Origin: Elusimicrobiota bacterium
GTDB taxonomy: Bacteria > Elusimicrobiota > Elusimicrobia > UBA1565 > UBA9628
DNA: 64,000 nucleotides
Reading direction: 5' to 3'
Assembly: GCA_023249675.1 (NCBI GenBank)
Contig: JAHFCE010000006.1
Coordinates: 1 to 64,000, forward strand
Shown: positions 19,004 through 27,616 of the stretch, in pieces
How the letters are laid out: the number at the start of each line of letters is the position of its first letter
Position numbering within the stretch: position 1 is the stretch's first letter
Notes under the pieces: model-generated
The model's database searches: none
Told to the model about the DNA's origin: nothing
What the model saw: the letters and a program-made list of their open reading frames with translations, nothing else
Made by a program: the position numbers and the translations under genes

Positions 19004-22000
19004 TCAATGTCCGGCGACCCGTTCGTCCTCGTCTCGTTCAGCTTGGCGCACGGCGCGGATCACCGCCGCATGGGTCGTCGCAGACTTGCCACTCTCCAGT
19101 CGGACGAACAGGCTGTACGCGGCCGGCACGACGAACAAGGTCAGGACGGTCGAAACCGTCACGCCGCCGATCAAAGACAGCGCCATCGGCACCGTCGCCT
19201 CGGAACCGGCGCCGCGCGCGAGCGCGGTCGGAATCGCCGCCGCCACCGTCGCGATCGACGTCATCAGGATCGGCCGCAGGCGGATGGGACACGCGTCGAG
19301 AAGAGCCGCATGAGGGTCGAGACCCTCGTCGCGCCTCTGGTTGGTAAAGTCCACGAGCATGATCGAGTTCTTCTTCACGAGGCCCATCAGCAGGAGCAGC
19401 CCGATCATCGAGTTGATGTTGAGGCTGCGGTCGAACGCCCACAAAGTCAGGAAGGCCCCTGAGAGACTGAACGGCAAGGCGAGCAGGACCGTGACCGGAT
19501 GGACGAAGCTGTTGAACTGCGCTCCCAGCACCATGTACGCGACGAGGATGCCCAAAACCAAGGCGAACAGCAGGCTTTGAAACGACTCTTTGAATGTTTT
19601 CGATGAGCCCGAGAACACGACGTGGTAGCCGTCAGGCAAAGTCTTCTTGCCCAGGGCCTCGATGTCGGCCAGGATCTGCGCCTGTGACTTGCCGGGGGCG
19701 ACGTTGGCGAAGACGCCGATCGCGCGCTCGCGATCCTTTCGCGTGATCGCAAGCAAAGACGGCCGCGTTTCGAGCCGAACGACCTCGGACAGCCGGATCA
19801 TCTCGCCTCTGTTGTTGCGAACGTAGAACTTATTGATGTCCTCGGGTGCCAGACGGTACTTCGCCTCCGTTCGGACGCGAACGTCGTAACGCCGGCCGTT
19901 GTCGGTGAACAAGCCCGCGCGCACGCCCCCGATCATCGCGTTGATCGTGGTCCCGATGGACTGAATCGAAACGCCGCGCGCGTACGCCTTCGCGCGGTCT
20001 GGATACACCCGGACCTCAGGCATGCCGCTCTTGTAATCGGTGTCCACATCGAGCAGTTCGCCGGTCTTCACGAGAGCCTCCTTGAAGCCGACCGCGGTCT
20101 TGATCAACGTCTCCCAGTCGGGGCCGCGGATCGTGAACTCGATCGGAAAGCCGCGCGAGGCCGAGAAGCCGCCTTGTGAAAGATCCATGATCAGCGCGCG
20201 CAGGGAGGGGATGGCGTTCAGAGATTTGCGGGCGTCCTTCATCACGTCGCCCTGGGTGATCGTCCTACCGGCGGCGTTCTTCGGGCGATTGGCCAGGTCC
20301 TTGAGCGTAACGAACAGCATGCCTGCGTTGACCTCGCCGCCCTGAAAGCCGCCGACCGCGGAGTAGTAGCCCTCGACGGCGGGATTGCCCGTCATCCACG
20401 CTTCGGCTTCCTTGAACTTGCCGTCGGTGTACTCGAATGAAGAGCCGACGGGCGTCTCCATGCGGATCAGAAACATCCCCTGGTCTTGCGCCGGAACGAA
20501 CTCCTTGCGTATCTTCTTGACGCTGATCAGCGAAGCCGCGAAGAACAGCGCGCCGAAGCCAACGACGGTCCAACGGTGCGCGAGCGTCCATTCCAGGCGC
20601 CGCCGATAGGCCGCCGCGCTCCACGCGAAGGCCGCGTCGACGGCGCGGATCACCGCGTTGCCGCGGCCGCCGACCTCGAGGAACTGCGAACAGCGCATCG
20701 GCGCGAGCGTGAGCGCCTCAAGCAGGGAGAACGACACCGCGGCCGAGATCGTCACGCCGAACTGAAAGAAGAACTTGCCGATGATGCCCTTCATGAACAC
20801 GACGGGCATGAAGATCGCGAGCACGGCGACCGTCGCGGCCGCCGCGGCGAAGGCGATCTCCCGGGCGCCGAACACGGCGGCCGTGAGCTTGTCCTGGCCT
20901 TTCTCGCGGTGGCGCACGATGTTCTCAAGCACCATGATCGCGTCATCGACGACGATGCCGATCGACAAGGTCAACCCGAGCAAGGTGAAGCCGTTCAGCG
21001 TGAACCCGAGGAAGTAGGTCACGATGAAGGTGCCGAGCACCGCGGTGGGAATCGCCAATAGGACGTTGACGGTGGAAGACCAGGAGCCGAGGAACAACCA
21101 GCACACCAGCGACGTCAGCACCGCGGCGAGAACGAGATGGCGCGTCAGCTCGCGGACGGAGTCCTTGATGAACTTGGTCGAGTCAAAGCGGATGCCGAGC
21201 TTCATGCCCTTGGGCAAGGTCGGGATGGTCTCCGCCATCTTCGCCTTGATACGCGCGGCGATCTCAACGGCGTTGGCGCCGCGCTGCTTGCGAATACCCA
21301 GGCCGACCGCGCGCTTGCCCGCGACGCGGGAAATGCGGCGGACGTCGGCGAGGCCGTCCTCGATGCGGGCAACGCGATTGAGCGCGATCGGGATGTGGAT
21401 CGGACTGCCGCCGCGCTGGGTGATCAGCAGATGTCCAAACTGAGCTGGATCGGAGATCTCGCCGAGAGTGCGGACATTGAACTCCTTGGCGTCGGTCTCG
21501 ATCTGCCCCGCCGGCACCTCGGCGTGCTCGCGACGGATCGCATCGAGAATGTCCGACACTGTGATCTGCTGGGCGCGCATCTCGTCCGCGTCGAGCCACA
21601 CCCGCAGATTCCGGGACACGAGCCCGCCGAGCAGGACCTCGCCGACGCCGGGCACGGTCTGGAAGCGGTTCTTGAGGTGGTCCTGCGCGTAGACCATGAG
21701 GTCCTTGAGCGGCACGTCGCCAGACAACGCGAGCCACATGATCGGGTTGTCCTCGGGATTGACCTTGGTCACGATCGCCGGGTCCATGTCCTTGGGCAGG
21801 CGCTGCTGGGCCTGCGCGATCTTCGTCTGAACCTCCTGCAGGGCGACGTCGATGCCACGATCGAGCTCGAACTCGATGGTGATCGCGGCATGGCCGAGCT
21901 TGGAGGACGAAGTGATCTCCTTGACGCCCTGAACCGACGTGACGGCATCCTCGATGACGTCGACGACCTCGGCCTCCATGATCTCGGGAGCCGCGCCCTC

Positions 22001-22153
22001 CCAGGTGACCGCCACATTGACGATCGGGAAATCCACGTCGGGCATCTGCGAAACGCCCATGCGGCCGTAGCCGATCCAGCCGAAAATCATCAGCGCGAAC
22101 ATCAGCATCCAAGCAAAGACGGGGTTCTTAATCGAACGATCGGAAATCGTCAT
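19004..22153 (-). CDS. RND-family efflux pump permease (AcrB/MexF-like)
   Basis: A 1049-residue proton-driven transporter with the HAE1 layout: TM1 (NPVFAWMLMFALMIFGWIGY), two large periplasmic loops and 12 TMs. The proton relay is intact: the Asp-Asp pair in TM4 (SIGIVVDDAIMVLEN) and the Lys in TM10 (LLLMGLVKKNSIMLVDF). The start overlaps the upstream TolC-like gene stop by 4 bp. No adaptor lies directly beside it, as is usual for acrAB-type operons; the only adaptor is two genes downstream. Substrate unknown; drugs, lipids or solvents are all possible. Confidence 0.93.
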   Translation of the reverse strand: MTISDRSIKNPVFAWMLMFALMIFGWIGYGRMGVSQMPDVDFPIVNVAVTWEGAAPEIMEAEVVDVIEDAVTSVQGVKEITSSSKLGHAAITIEFELDRGIDVALQEVQTKIAQAQQRLPKDMDPAIVTKVNPEDNPIMWLALSGDVPLKDLMVYAQDHLKNRFQTVPGVGEVLLGGLVSRNLRVWLDADEMRAQQITVSDILDAIRREHAEVPAGQIETDAKEFNVRTLGEISDPAQFGHLLITQRGGSPIHIPIALNRVARIEDGLADVRRISRVAGKRAVGLGIRKQRGANAVEIAARIKAKMAETIPTLPKGMKLGIRFDSTKFIKDSVRELTRHLVLAAVLTSLVCWLFLGSWSSTVNVLLAIPTAVLGTFIVTYFLGFTLNGFTLLGLTLSIGIVVDDAIMVLENIVRHREKGQDKLTAAVFGAREIAFAAAAATVAVLAIFMPVVFMKGIIGKFFFQFGVTISAAVSFSLLEALTLAPMRCSQFLEVGGRGNAVIRAVDAAFAWSAAAYRRRLEWTLAHRWTVVGFGALFFAASLISVKKIRKEFVPAQDQGMFLIRMETPVGSSFEYTDGKFKEAEAWMTGNPAVEGYYSAVGGFQGGEVNAGMLFVTLKDLANRPKNAAGRTITQGDVMKDARKSLNAIPSLRALIMDLSQGGFSASRGFPIEFTIRGPDWETLIKTAVGFKEALVKTGELLDVDTDYKSGMPEVRVYPDRAKAYARGVSIQSIGTTINAMIGGVRAGLFTDNGRRYDVRVRTEAKYRLAPEDINKFYVRNNRGEMIRLSEVVRLETRPSLLAITRKDRERAIGVFANVAPGKSQAQILADIEALGKKTLPDGYHVVFSGSSKTFKESFQSLLFALVLGILVAYMVLGAQFNSFVHPVTVLLALPFSLSGAFLTLWAFDRSLNINSMIGLLLLMGLVKKNSIMLVDFTNQRRDEGLDPHAALLDACPIRLRPILMTSIATVAAAIPTALARGAGSEATVPMALSLIGGVTVSTVLTLFVVPAAYSLFVRLESGKSATTHAAVIRAVRQAERDEDERVAGH

Positions 22154-23436
22154 AAGGAACCCCCGGGAAGGCCCGCCGCGACTTCAAGCCGCACGCGGGA
22201 CCAATACGCGTCGATGCGCGCCGCGTTCTGCTGGAGTCGTGTCTGCTGCAGAGTATTGAGGCTGCCGAGCACGTCAAGGTTCGTGACCTGCCCGAGGCGG
22301 TAGTCCTCGCCCTGGGCCTTCGCGTTTTCCTCGGCAAGGCGCGCCGCGTTATCAAGCGCAGCGGTCACAGACACAGACGCGAGGAGTTCTTGATGCGCGG
22401 CTTTCACCTCGAACTCGGCGATGCGCAATATCTCGGAAAAAGCTGCGCGCCTCGCACGCAGCCGCGCCTCCTGCTGGCGCGTCTGGGCACCGATCTCGCC
22501 GCCCCCATAGAGTGGGAGAGAGCCGGTCAGCGCCGCATCCCATCTCACGTCGGAGGTGAAGCTGGGCGGACGCTGAAAATAGTAGTTCGCATCGAGTGCA
22601 ATCGTCGGCCAGCGCTGGCGCGAGGCGACCTTGATTGCGAACTCGGCCGACGAGACCTCCGCGCGGCGCGACTCGACATCCGGGCGCGCGCGCGCGCGGG
22701 CCAGCACCGCGGCGAGCTCCGGCGCCGCGGCCGGCGCGGGTGTAGGCGCCGGCGTGAGGCGTTCCTCGAGCCCGGTCAGAAAGCCGAGCTTGAACTGCGC
22801 GACCTGCTCGGCGGCGCGGGAACTTTCGAGCTGAGCCGCCTGCTGGGCGACTTGCGACTCGGCGGCAAGATACTCGCTCGCGCGCGCGCGCCCGACCCTG
22901 CGGAACTCCTGGAGGTCCTTGACCCGATCTTGGGTGATCTCCAGAAGGGCTCCGCGGATACGGATATCGTCCTGCGCGGCGAGCAAGTCGAGATAAGCGC
23001 GAGCCACGTCACGGTATAGAAGCTGCTGGGCGCGGGTCAGCGAGAGCTCGGCGGCGCGGCCGAAATCCTTCGACGCTCTATATGCGAGAAATTCGCGCAG
23101 GCCGGAGAAGAGGGGTTGGTGAAGATTCACCCAGCCCTGCTCGCGCTGGCGCTGCAAAAACAGGCCGGACGAACCGCGCGGAACATCTTGGAACGTCTCG
23201 GACCCCATCAGGTTGATATGCGGCGTCGCGCGGGAGAAGATCTCATCGGCCTTCGCCAAAGTCTCCTCGTAGGTCGCACCGGAGATCGCGATCTCTTCGC
23301 TGCGCACCAGAGCAAGCTTGTACGCCTCGGCCAGATCGAGGAAACGTCCCGAAACGGCCGAGCTCGAAATCATCTGCGCCGCCGCCGACAGGGGGAGACA
23401 AAAGGCAGCCATCAACAACAGGAAGGACTTTCTCAT
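22150..23436 (-). CDS. TolC-family outer-membrane efflux protein
   Basis: A 428-residue OEP-family channel with a signal peptide (MRKSFLLLMAAFCLPLSAAA). Helical repeats are visible (DLAEAYKLALVRSEEIAISGATYEE in the first half and VESRRAEVSSAEFAIKVASRQRWP in the second), and the conserved YRLGQVTNLDVL motif lies near the C-terminus. It overlaps the TetR gene upstream and the RND gene downstream by 4 bp each, so the three are translationally coupled. It is clearly distinct from the second TolC-like protein in the operon. Confidence 0.87.
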   Translation of the reverse strand: MRKSFLLLMAAFCLPLSAAAQMISSSAVSGRFLDLAEAYKLALVRSEEIAISGATYEETLAKADEIFSRATPHINLMGSETFQDVPRGSSGLFLQRQREQGWVNLHQPLFSGLREFLAYRASKDFGRAAELSLTRAQQLLYRDVARAYLDLLAAQDDIRIRGALLEITQDRVKDLQEFRRVGRARASEYLAAESQVAQQAAQLESSRAAEQVAQFKLGFLTGLEERLTPAPTPAPAAAPELAAVLARARARPDVESRRAEVSSAEFAIKVASRQRWPTIALDANYYFQRPPSFTSDVRWDAALTGSLPLYGGGEIGAQTRQQEARLRARRAAFSEILRIAEFEVKAAHQELLASVSVTAALDNAARLAEENAKAQGEDYRLGQVTNLDVLGSLNTLQQTRLQQNAARIDAYWSRVRLEVAAGLPGGSL

Positions 23437-24041
23437 ACCGCGACTCCGCTTCCACCGAGAAAGAACGAGACGACGGCCTCGGCCTCGCGTTCGAGCGGCT
23501 TATCGTGCTTCTCGATGATCTTGCGCATTGTCGCCGTGCGGCACAGGCCGAAAAAAGCTCCGGCCGCAAAGCTAAGATCCGCCGCCGACTTGCCGCCGTC
23601 CTTTGATGCGAGCACGAGGATCGCGCGCAGGAGGGCATGATTTGTCCGGAGCTTCTCCATCAGCCTCTCGCAGGAGCGGTCGCCGCAGCCGGGGAAGCGC
23701 CCCGTGCTGAACTGGGCCATGAAGTCGCGGCTGTGGTCGAAATGGTTGAGCACGACTTTCGCGGCCGCGACAAGCAGTTCCTTGCCTGTCAGGCCGGTCT
23801 TGGGAAGCGTCTCGAGCTCGAGGCCCAGGCCGTCCACGAGGTCCGCGAACACGGCGGAGAACATCTCTTCCTTATCTTTGAAGTGGAGAAACAAAGTGCC
23901 CTTGGCCACGCCGGCCTCGCGCGCGATGTCATCGAGCACAATGTCCTGGAAGCCTCGCTTGACGAGCATGCGGCGGGCGGCGGCGAGGATCCGGCGCTTC
24001 TTCAAATCGGGATCGCGGACGACCTGTTTGACGGTGGCCAT
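23433..24041 (-). CDS. TetR-family transcriptional repressor of the efflux operon
   Basis: A 202-residue regulator. The N-terminal helix-turn-helix covers about 15-60 (RRILAAARRMLVKRGFQDIVLDDIAREAGVAKGTLFLHFKDKEEMF), with a diverged ligand-binding domain after it. It is the first gene of the efflux operon and overlaps the TolC-like gene by 4 bp, so it probably controls its own expression with the pumps. A 26-bp palindromic element just upstream (24054-24079) overlaps the likely promoter and is the obvious operator. Confidence 0.9.
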   Translation of the reverse strand: MATVKQVVRDPDLKKRRILAAARRMLVKRGFQDIVLDDIAREAGVAKGTLFLHFKDKEEMFSAVFADLVDGLGLELETLPKTGLTGKELLVAAAKVVLNHFDHSRDFMAQFSTGRFPGCGDRSCERLMEKLRTNHALLRAILVLASKDGGKSAADLSFAAGAFFGLCRTATMRKIIEKHDKPLEREAEAVVSFFLGGSGVAV

Positions 24042-24053
24042 TTCAATGCCCCT

Positions 24054-24079
24054 ATTATGACTGACTGGTTAGTCATAAT
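24054..24079. promoter_or_regulatory. Predicted TetR operator (palindrome)
   Basis: Perfect 9-bp arms attatgact (24054-24062) and agtcataat (24071-24079) flank the 8-nt spacer gactggtt, which itself partly repeats the arm (gact...agtc). Such TGACT...AGTCA sites are typical of TetR repressors. On the minus strand the arm includes CATAAT (24059-24054), a -10-like element 12 nt before the TetR ATG, so binding would block transcription. Confidence 0.75.
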
Positions 24080-24114
24080 TCCAGTCAACGAACGGCGCCC
24101 AGCGGGGACGGTCT

Positions 24115-25158
24115 TTACGGGGTCTTCTCCGTGAGCTTCGCCTCGATCGCGCGGAACTTCACGAGCAGCTCGGGCAACCTCGCGAGGGCGGCGTTCATCT
24201 TGTGCATCTCGCGCGCATTGCGGGCGGGGATGCCGAAGTAATGCTGTTTGGGCTCGGTGTCCTGCAGCACCGCCGACATCCCCATGACGATCGAGCCCGC
24301 GGCGATCTTGAGATGATCCTTCACAACGACCATGCCCGAGATCATCGCGCCGTCCTCGACCACAACCGAGCCGCCGAGCGCGCTGTTGCCAACAATATAG
24401 ACGAAACGCCCGACTTGACAGTTGTGGCCGATGTGCACCTGGTCGTCAAGCTTTGTGAAGCGGCCGATCGTCGTGCTCTCGACCGTGGCCCGGTCCACCG
24501 TGCAGGAAGCGCCCAGTTCGACGTCATCGGCGATGACGACGTTGCCGATATGGGGGACCTTGTGCCGCATGCCAGGGCGGTCGTAAAAGCCGAAGCCATC
24601 CGCGCCGATGACCGTCGCGGAGTGGATGAGGCAGCGCTTGCCGATCACGCAGGCGTGCCCGATCACGACATTCGAGCGGATAACGGTGCCTTCGCCGATC
24701 ACAGCGGCCGGCTCGATCACGGCCCCAGGGTAGATCACGCAGGCGGGCCCGATGACGGCACGGGCCATGACGACGGCTCCATCGAGCACGCTCGCGGTCG
24801 GATCGATCTGGGCCGAAGAGTCCACAAGCGCCCGGGGGCCGACGCCGGGAGCGAATGCGGGCGCCCGGTCGAAGTGCGAGAGCGCTTTGAAAAATGCGAG
24901 GCGCGCGTCGCCGGAAACAATGACCGCGCGGGGAAACTGCTCCGCGAGCTCGGCGGTCGTGAGAATCACGCCGTTTCCCGCGGCCAGCGGATGGCGCTTG
25001 AGCACCGCCCGAGACTCGACGAAATACAGGCAATGCTCCTCGAGGGGCTGTTCGGCGCTCAACCTTTCGATGTCGCGGATCCCCGCAACGGCATAGTCTC
25101 CAGCGCCCTTGATCTCCGCTCCAAGCAAGCGTCCCAGCTCTTCTAATGTGATGATCAT
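24115..25158 (-). CDS. lpxD: UDP-3-O-acylglucosamine N-acyltransferase LpxD
   Basis: Third enzyme of lipid A synthesis; adds the N-linked acyl chain to UDP-3-O-acyl-glucosamine. The 347-residue protein has the N-terminal uridine-binding domain (about 1-100), a left-handed beta-helix of hexapeptide repeats (about 105-290; for example VIGPACVIYPGAVIEPAAVIG), the catalytic His in VHIGHNCQVG, ADGFGFY and a C-terminal helix. The start at 25158 (MIITLEELGRLLG) was chosen by family alignment and the AAGG at 25170-25167. It proves lipid A synthesis. A 36-codon open frame ends 5 nt before it. Confidence 0.93.
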   Translation of the reverse strand: MIITLEELGRLLGAEIKGAGDYAVAGIRDIERLSAEQPLEEHCLYFVESRAVLKRHPLAAGNGVILTTAELAEQFPRAVIVSGDARLAFFKALSHFDRAPAFAPGVGPRALVDSSAQIDPTASVLDGAVVMARAVIGPACVIYPGAVIEPAAVIGEGTVIRSNVVIGHACVIGKRCLIHSATVIGADGFGFYDRPGMRHKVPHIGNVVIADDVELGASCTVDRATVESTTIGRFTKLDDQVHIGHNCQVGRFVYIVGNSALGGSVVVEDGAMISGMVVVKDHLKIAAGSIVMGMSAVLQDTEPKQHYFGIPARNAREMHKMNAALARLPELLVKFRAIEAKLTEKTP

Positions 25159-25163
25159 CGATT

Positions 25164-25274
25164 CTACCTTCCAAATTGCTTGAGCAAGCTCAGATCGTTG
25201 GCCAAGCCCCTCGCCGACAGTAAAAGCGTCAAAAAAAGAGGGCCGGCAATGACCGGGATCTTCAGGAGCTGCAC
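25164..25274 (-). CDS. Candidate 36-residue secreted or leader peptide upstream of lpxD
   Basis: A short open frame from GTG at 25274 to TAG at 25164-25166. The product begins MQLLKIPVIAGPLFLTLLLS and continues ARGLANDLSLLKQFGR, that is, a Lys, a hydrophobic run and an AxA-like ARGLA site, as in a signal peptide with an 11-residue tail. On the minus strand a consensus TATAAT (25287-25282) lies 7 nt before the GTG. The stop is 5 nt before the lpxD ATG, so translation may couple the two. It could be a regulatory leader, a tiny exported peptide or chance; I recognise no family. Confidence 0.4.
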   Translation of the reverse strand: MQLLKIPVIAGPLFLTLLLSARGLANDLSLLKQFGR

Positions 25275-25280
25275 TCCGTC

Positions 25281-25287
25281 TATTATA
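25281..25287. promoter_or_regulatory. Putative promoter between lpxD and the exporter operon
   Basis: The plus-strand string tattata reads TATAAT on the minus strand (25287-25282), facing lpxD. The same bases offer TATTAT (25281-25286) facing the exporter operon on the plus strand. No convincing -35 is visible for either direction. Confidence 0.4.
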
Positions 25288-25403
25288 ACCCCGATACACC
25301 GTCAGATCCCATCATCAACGCGGCCTTGACTAATATCCAGAAACCTGTTATCACCCACCCAACGGAACTCGATGATCCCCGAAGCCCCGGCCTGACCCGG
25401 CAG

Positions 25404-26741
25404 ATGTTGACATTCACCCTCAGCAGCGCCATGATTCTCTCCTGCCTCGCCGCCCTTTCCAATCACGCCTCGGCCGAGGGCGGTCCTCCGCGCGCGCTCA
25501 GCTGCAGCCTGAAGCAGGCGATCCAAATAGCGCTCGGCCCCGATGGGAACCGCCAACTGCAGCTGGCTCAACAGTCTCTGCGTTTGGCCCAGTCCCATTC
25601 CAACGAGTCGCGATCCGCCCTTTTTCCCGATATTTCCGCCGCCGTGAGCGGACAGCGGCAGCTCCAGAGCCTGGAGACGATGGGCGTCAGCATCCCCGGC
25701 TTGACGATTCCGCGCACGGCAGGGCCCTACAACACCGTGGATGCTCGAATGACCGCGACCAGCACGTTGGATCTGAGCTCCATCCAGCGCTGGCGCGCCA
25801 TGCGCAAGGGAATTAAAATCGCTCAAGGAGAGCTATCCCGCATGCAGGACCAGGTGGCTGCCGCGGTGGCCAAAGCGTATTGGACTTTGCTGCGCGCTCA
25901 GGCGCTGGTGCAGTCCGCGCAGGAGAGCGTTAAGCTGGGAGAAGCTCTTTTGGAGTTCGCCGATCATCGCGCGGCCGTCGGCAAAGGCATGATGCTGGAC
26001 GTCACGCGGGCGCGCTTGCGACTCGTCAACGAACGCGGGCGCCTGCTCGCCAACGAAATCCAGCAGTCCCGCGCACGCTTCAAGCTGCTTCAGGCCATGG
26101 GCCTCAGCCTGGATGCTCCCGTGGAATTGACCGACCCCCTGACTTTCACGCCCGCTCAAGAGATGCCGCTGCAGGAGGCCCTGGCAACGACCTTCGAATC
26201 GCGAGGCGACCTTCAGGCGCAGCAGGACCGCGTGCAAAGCCGTCGCCTGCTCAGCGCGTCCATCAATTCGGAGCGACTGCCGTCTCTTTTGGCCTTTGCC
26301 CACTACGGACCTCAAGGCTTGGGATTCAACCGGACGGTCAACACATATGCGGAAGGAGTCGCCCTGCGTCTGTCTCTTTTCGACGGCGCGCGCGTGGCGT
26401 CCCGCTTGGCCGCAAGCCGCGCGCAGCTGAAGGAGGAGGAGACGCTGTCCTCGGATTTGCGCGCGCAGGCCGAGCTTGAAATTCGCGAGTCGCTGGAATC
26501 GATGCGGCTGGCGAAAAAACAAGTGGACATCGCCCAAGAAGGGCTGTCGCTGGCCCAGGAAGAACTGGCTCAAGCGCAGCGCCGCTACGTGGCCGGAATT
26601 ACGAATAATCTAGAGGTGATCGAGGCCCAGACGCATCTGGCCCACGCGCAGGAAAAGCAGACAGAGGCCCTGTTCGCGCACCAGCAGGCGCGCATTGATC
26701 TGGGGCTGGCGATGGGCACCATCCGCACCCTACTCCAATGA
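25404..26741 (+). CDS. TolC-family outer-membrane protein of the DevBCA-type exporter
   Basis: A 445-residue OEP-family channel. The ATG at 25404 begins a signal peptide (MLTFTLSSAMILSCLAALSNHASA); a TTG at 25326 would add 26 residues and is less likely. Long helical repeats include QAQQDRVQSRRLLSASINSERLPSLL and, near the end, EELAQAQRRYVAGITNNLEVIEAQ, the OEP YxxG-x3-LEVLxA motif. The adaptor gene starts inside its last codons (ATGA overlap), so it is the outer-membrane exit of this tripartite exporter. Confidence 0.86.
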   Translation: MLTFTLSSAMILSCLAALSNHASAEGGPPRALSCSLKQAIQIALGPDGNRQLQLAQQSLRLAQSHSNESRSALFPDISAAVSGQRQLQSLETMGVSIPGLTIPRTAGPYNTVDARMTATSTLDLSSIQRWRAMRKGIKIAQGELSRMQDQVAAAVAKAYWTLLRAQALVQSAQESVKLGEALLEFADHRAAVGKGMMLDVTRARLRLVNERGRLLANEIQQSRARFKLLQAMGLSLDAPVELTDPLTFTPAQEMPLQEALATTFESRGDLQAQQDRVQSRRLLSASINSERLPSLLAFAHYGPQGLGFNRTVNTYAEGVALRLSLFDGARVASRLAASRAQLKEEETLSSDLRAQAELEIRESLESMRLAKKQVDIAQEGLSLAQEELAQAQRRYVAGITNNLEVIEAQTHLAHAQEKQTEALFAHQQARIDLGLAMGTIRTLLQ

Positions 26742-27616
26742 CACTCTCCATTCGATGGCTCAAAATATCCGCGCTGCTGGCGGGACTGGGACTGGTTACC
26801 CTGGTTTGCGTGTGTGTCAGACGTCGAGCCGCCGCCGGTGCCAAGCCCAGCGCCGAGGCGGCCGCCATCGGGTGCATCGGCCGCATTGAACCTGACCAGG
26901 GCGTGATCCGGGTCTCCGCCCCTTATTTCACCGGACGCCCCTCATTGGTGGGCGAGCTCAAAGTCAAAGAGGGCGATTGGATGCAGGCCGGTCAAATCGT
27001 GGCAGTCCTGCAAAGCGCGCCGCAGCTCAACGCCGCTTTGCAGCAAAGCGAGGCCCACGTGGCCTTGGCGCGCAGCCGCGCGGATAACGCGCAGGATGAA
27101 TACGTCCGATACACGAAACTCTACGAAACCAAGGATGTGTCTTCCTCCGAATTGGACGAAAGGCGCCTCGCCGCGCAGACCACGCAGGCGGCGTTGCGGG
27201 CAGCCGTGGCCGACGCCGCCTATGCGCGCGCGGAGTCGCAATCCAGCGTGATCCGCGCGCCCACCGGCGGCCGCGTCTTGAAAATCCATGCTCGACCGGG
27301 GGAAACGGTGGGAACGGAAGGGCTGCTTGAGCTGGGCGATACGACCCGTATGGTCGTGATGGCGGAGGTGTATGAAACCGACATTGGACGAGTCAAAGTC
27401 GGACAACAGGCGACCATTTCTGGAGATATCCTGCCCCAGCCGCTGCAAGGCGTGGTGGAGCGCGTCGGCTCGCAGGTAATCAGGAATGCCGTCTTGCCCA
27501 CCGATCCGGTCGCTTTTTCCGACGCCCGCGTGATTCAAGTCAAAATCGGCATGGCGGACTCTCGACCATTGGCGAATCTCGTCTACGGGAAAGCGTCCGT
27601 TGTGATCCAGCCGTGA
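26738..27616 (+). CDS. HlyD/DevB-family periplasmic adaptor
   Basis: A 292-residue membrane-fusion protein. The N-terminal anchor is at residues 8-28, with lipoyl halves GELKVKEGDWMQAGQIVAVLQ and SVIRAPTGGRVLKIHARPGETV flanking a helical hairpin of about 90 residues (about 92-165), and then a beta-barrel with VYETDIGRVKVGQQATISGD. The arrangement and the following DevC and DevA genes make it the DevB-type adaptor. Four-bp overlaps couple it to both neighbours. In cyanobacteria DevB-DevC-DevA with TolC exports envelope glycolipids; the cargo here is unknown. Confidence 0.85.
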   Translation: MTLSIRWLKISALLAGLGLVTLVCVCVRRRAAAGAKPSAEAAAIGCIGRIEPDQGVIRVSAPYFTGRPSLVGELKVKEGDWMQAGQIVAVLQSAPQLNAALQQSEAHVALARSRADNAQDEYVRYTKLYETKDVSSSELDERRLAAQTTQAALRAAVADAAYARAESQSSVIRAPTGGRVLKIHARPGETVGTEGLLELGDTTRMVVMAEVYETDIGRVKVGQQATISGDILPQPLQGVVERVGSQVIRNAVLPTDPVAFSDARVIQVKIGMADSRPLANLVYGKASVVIQP

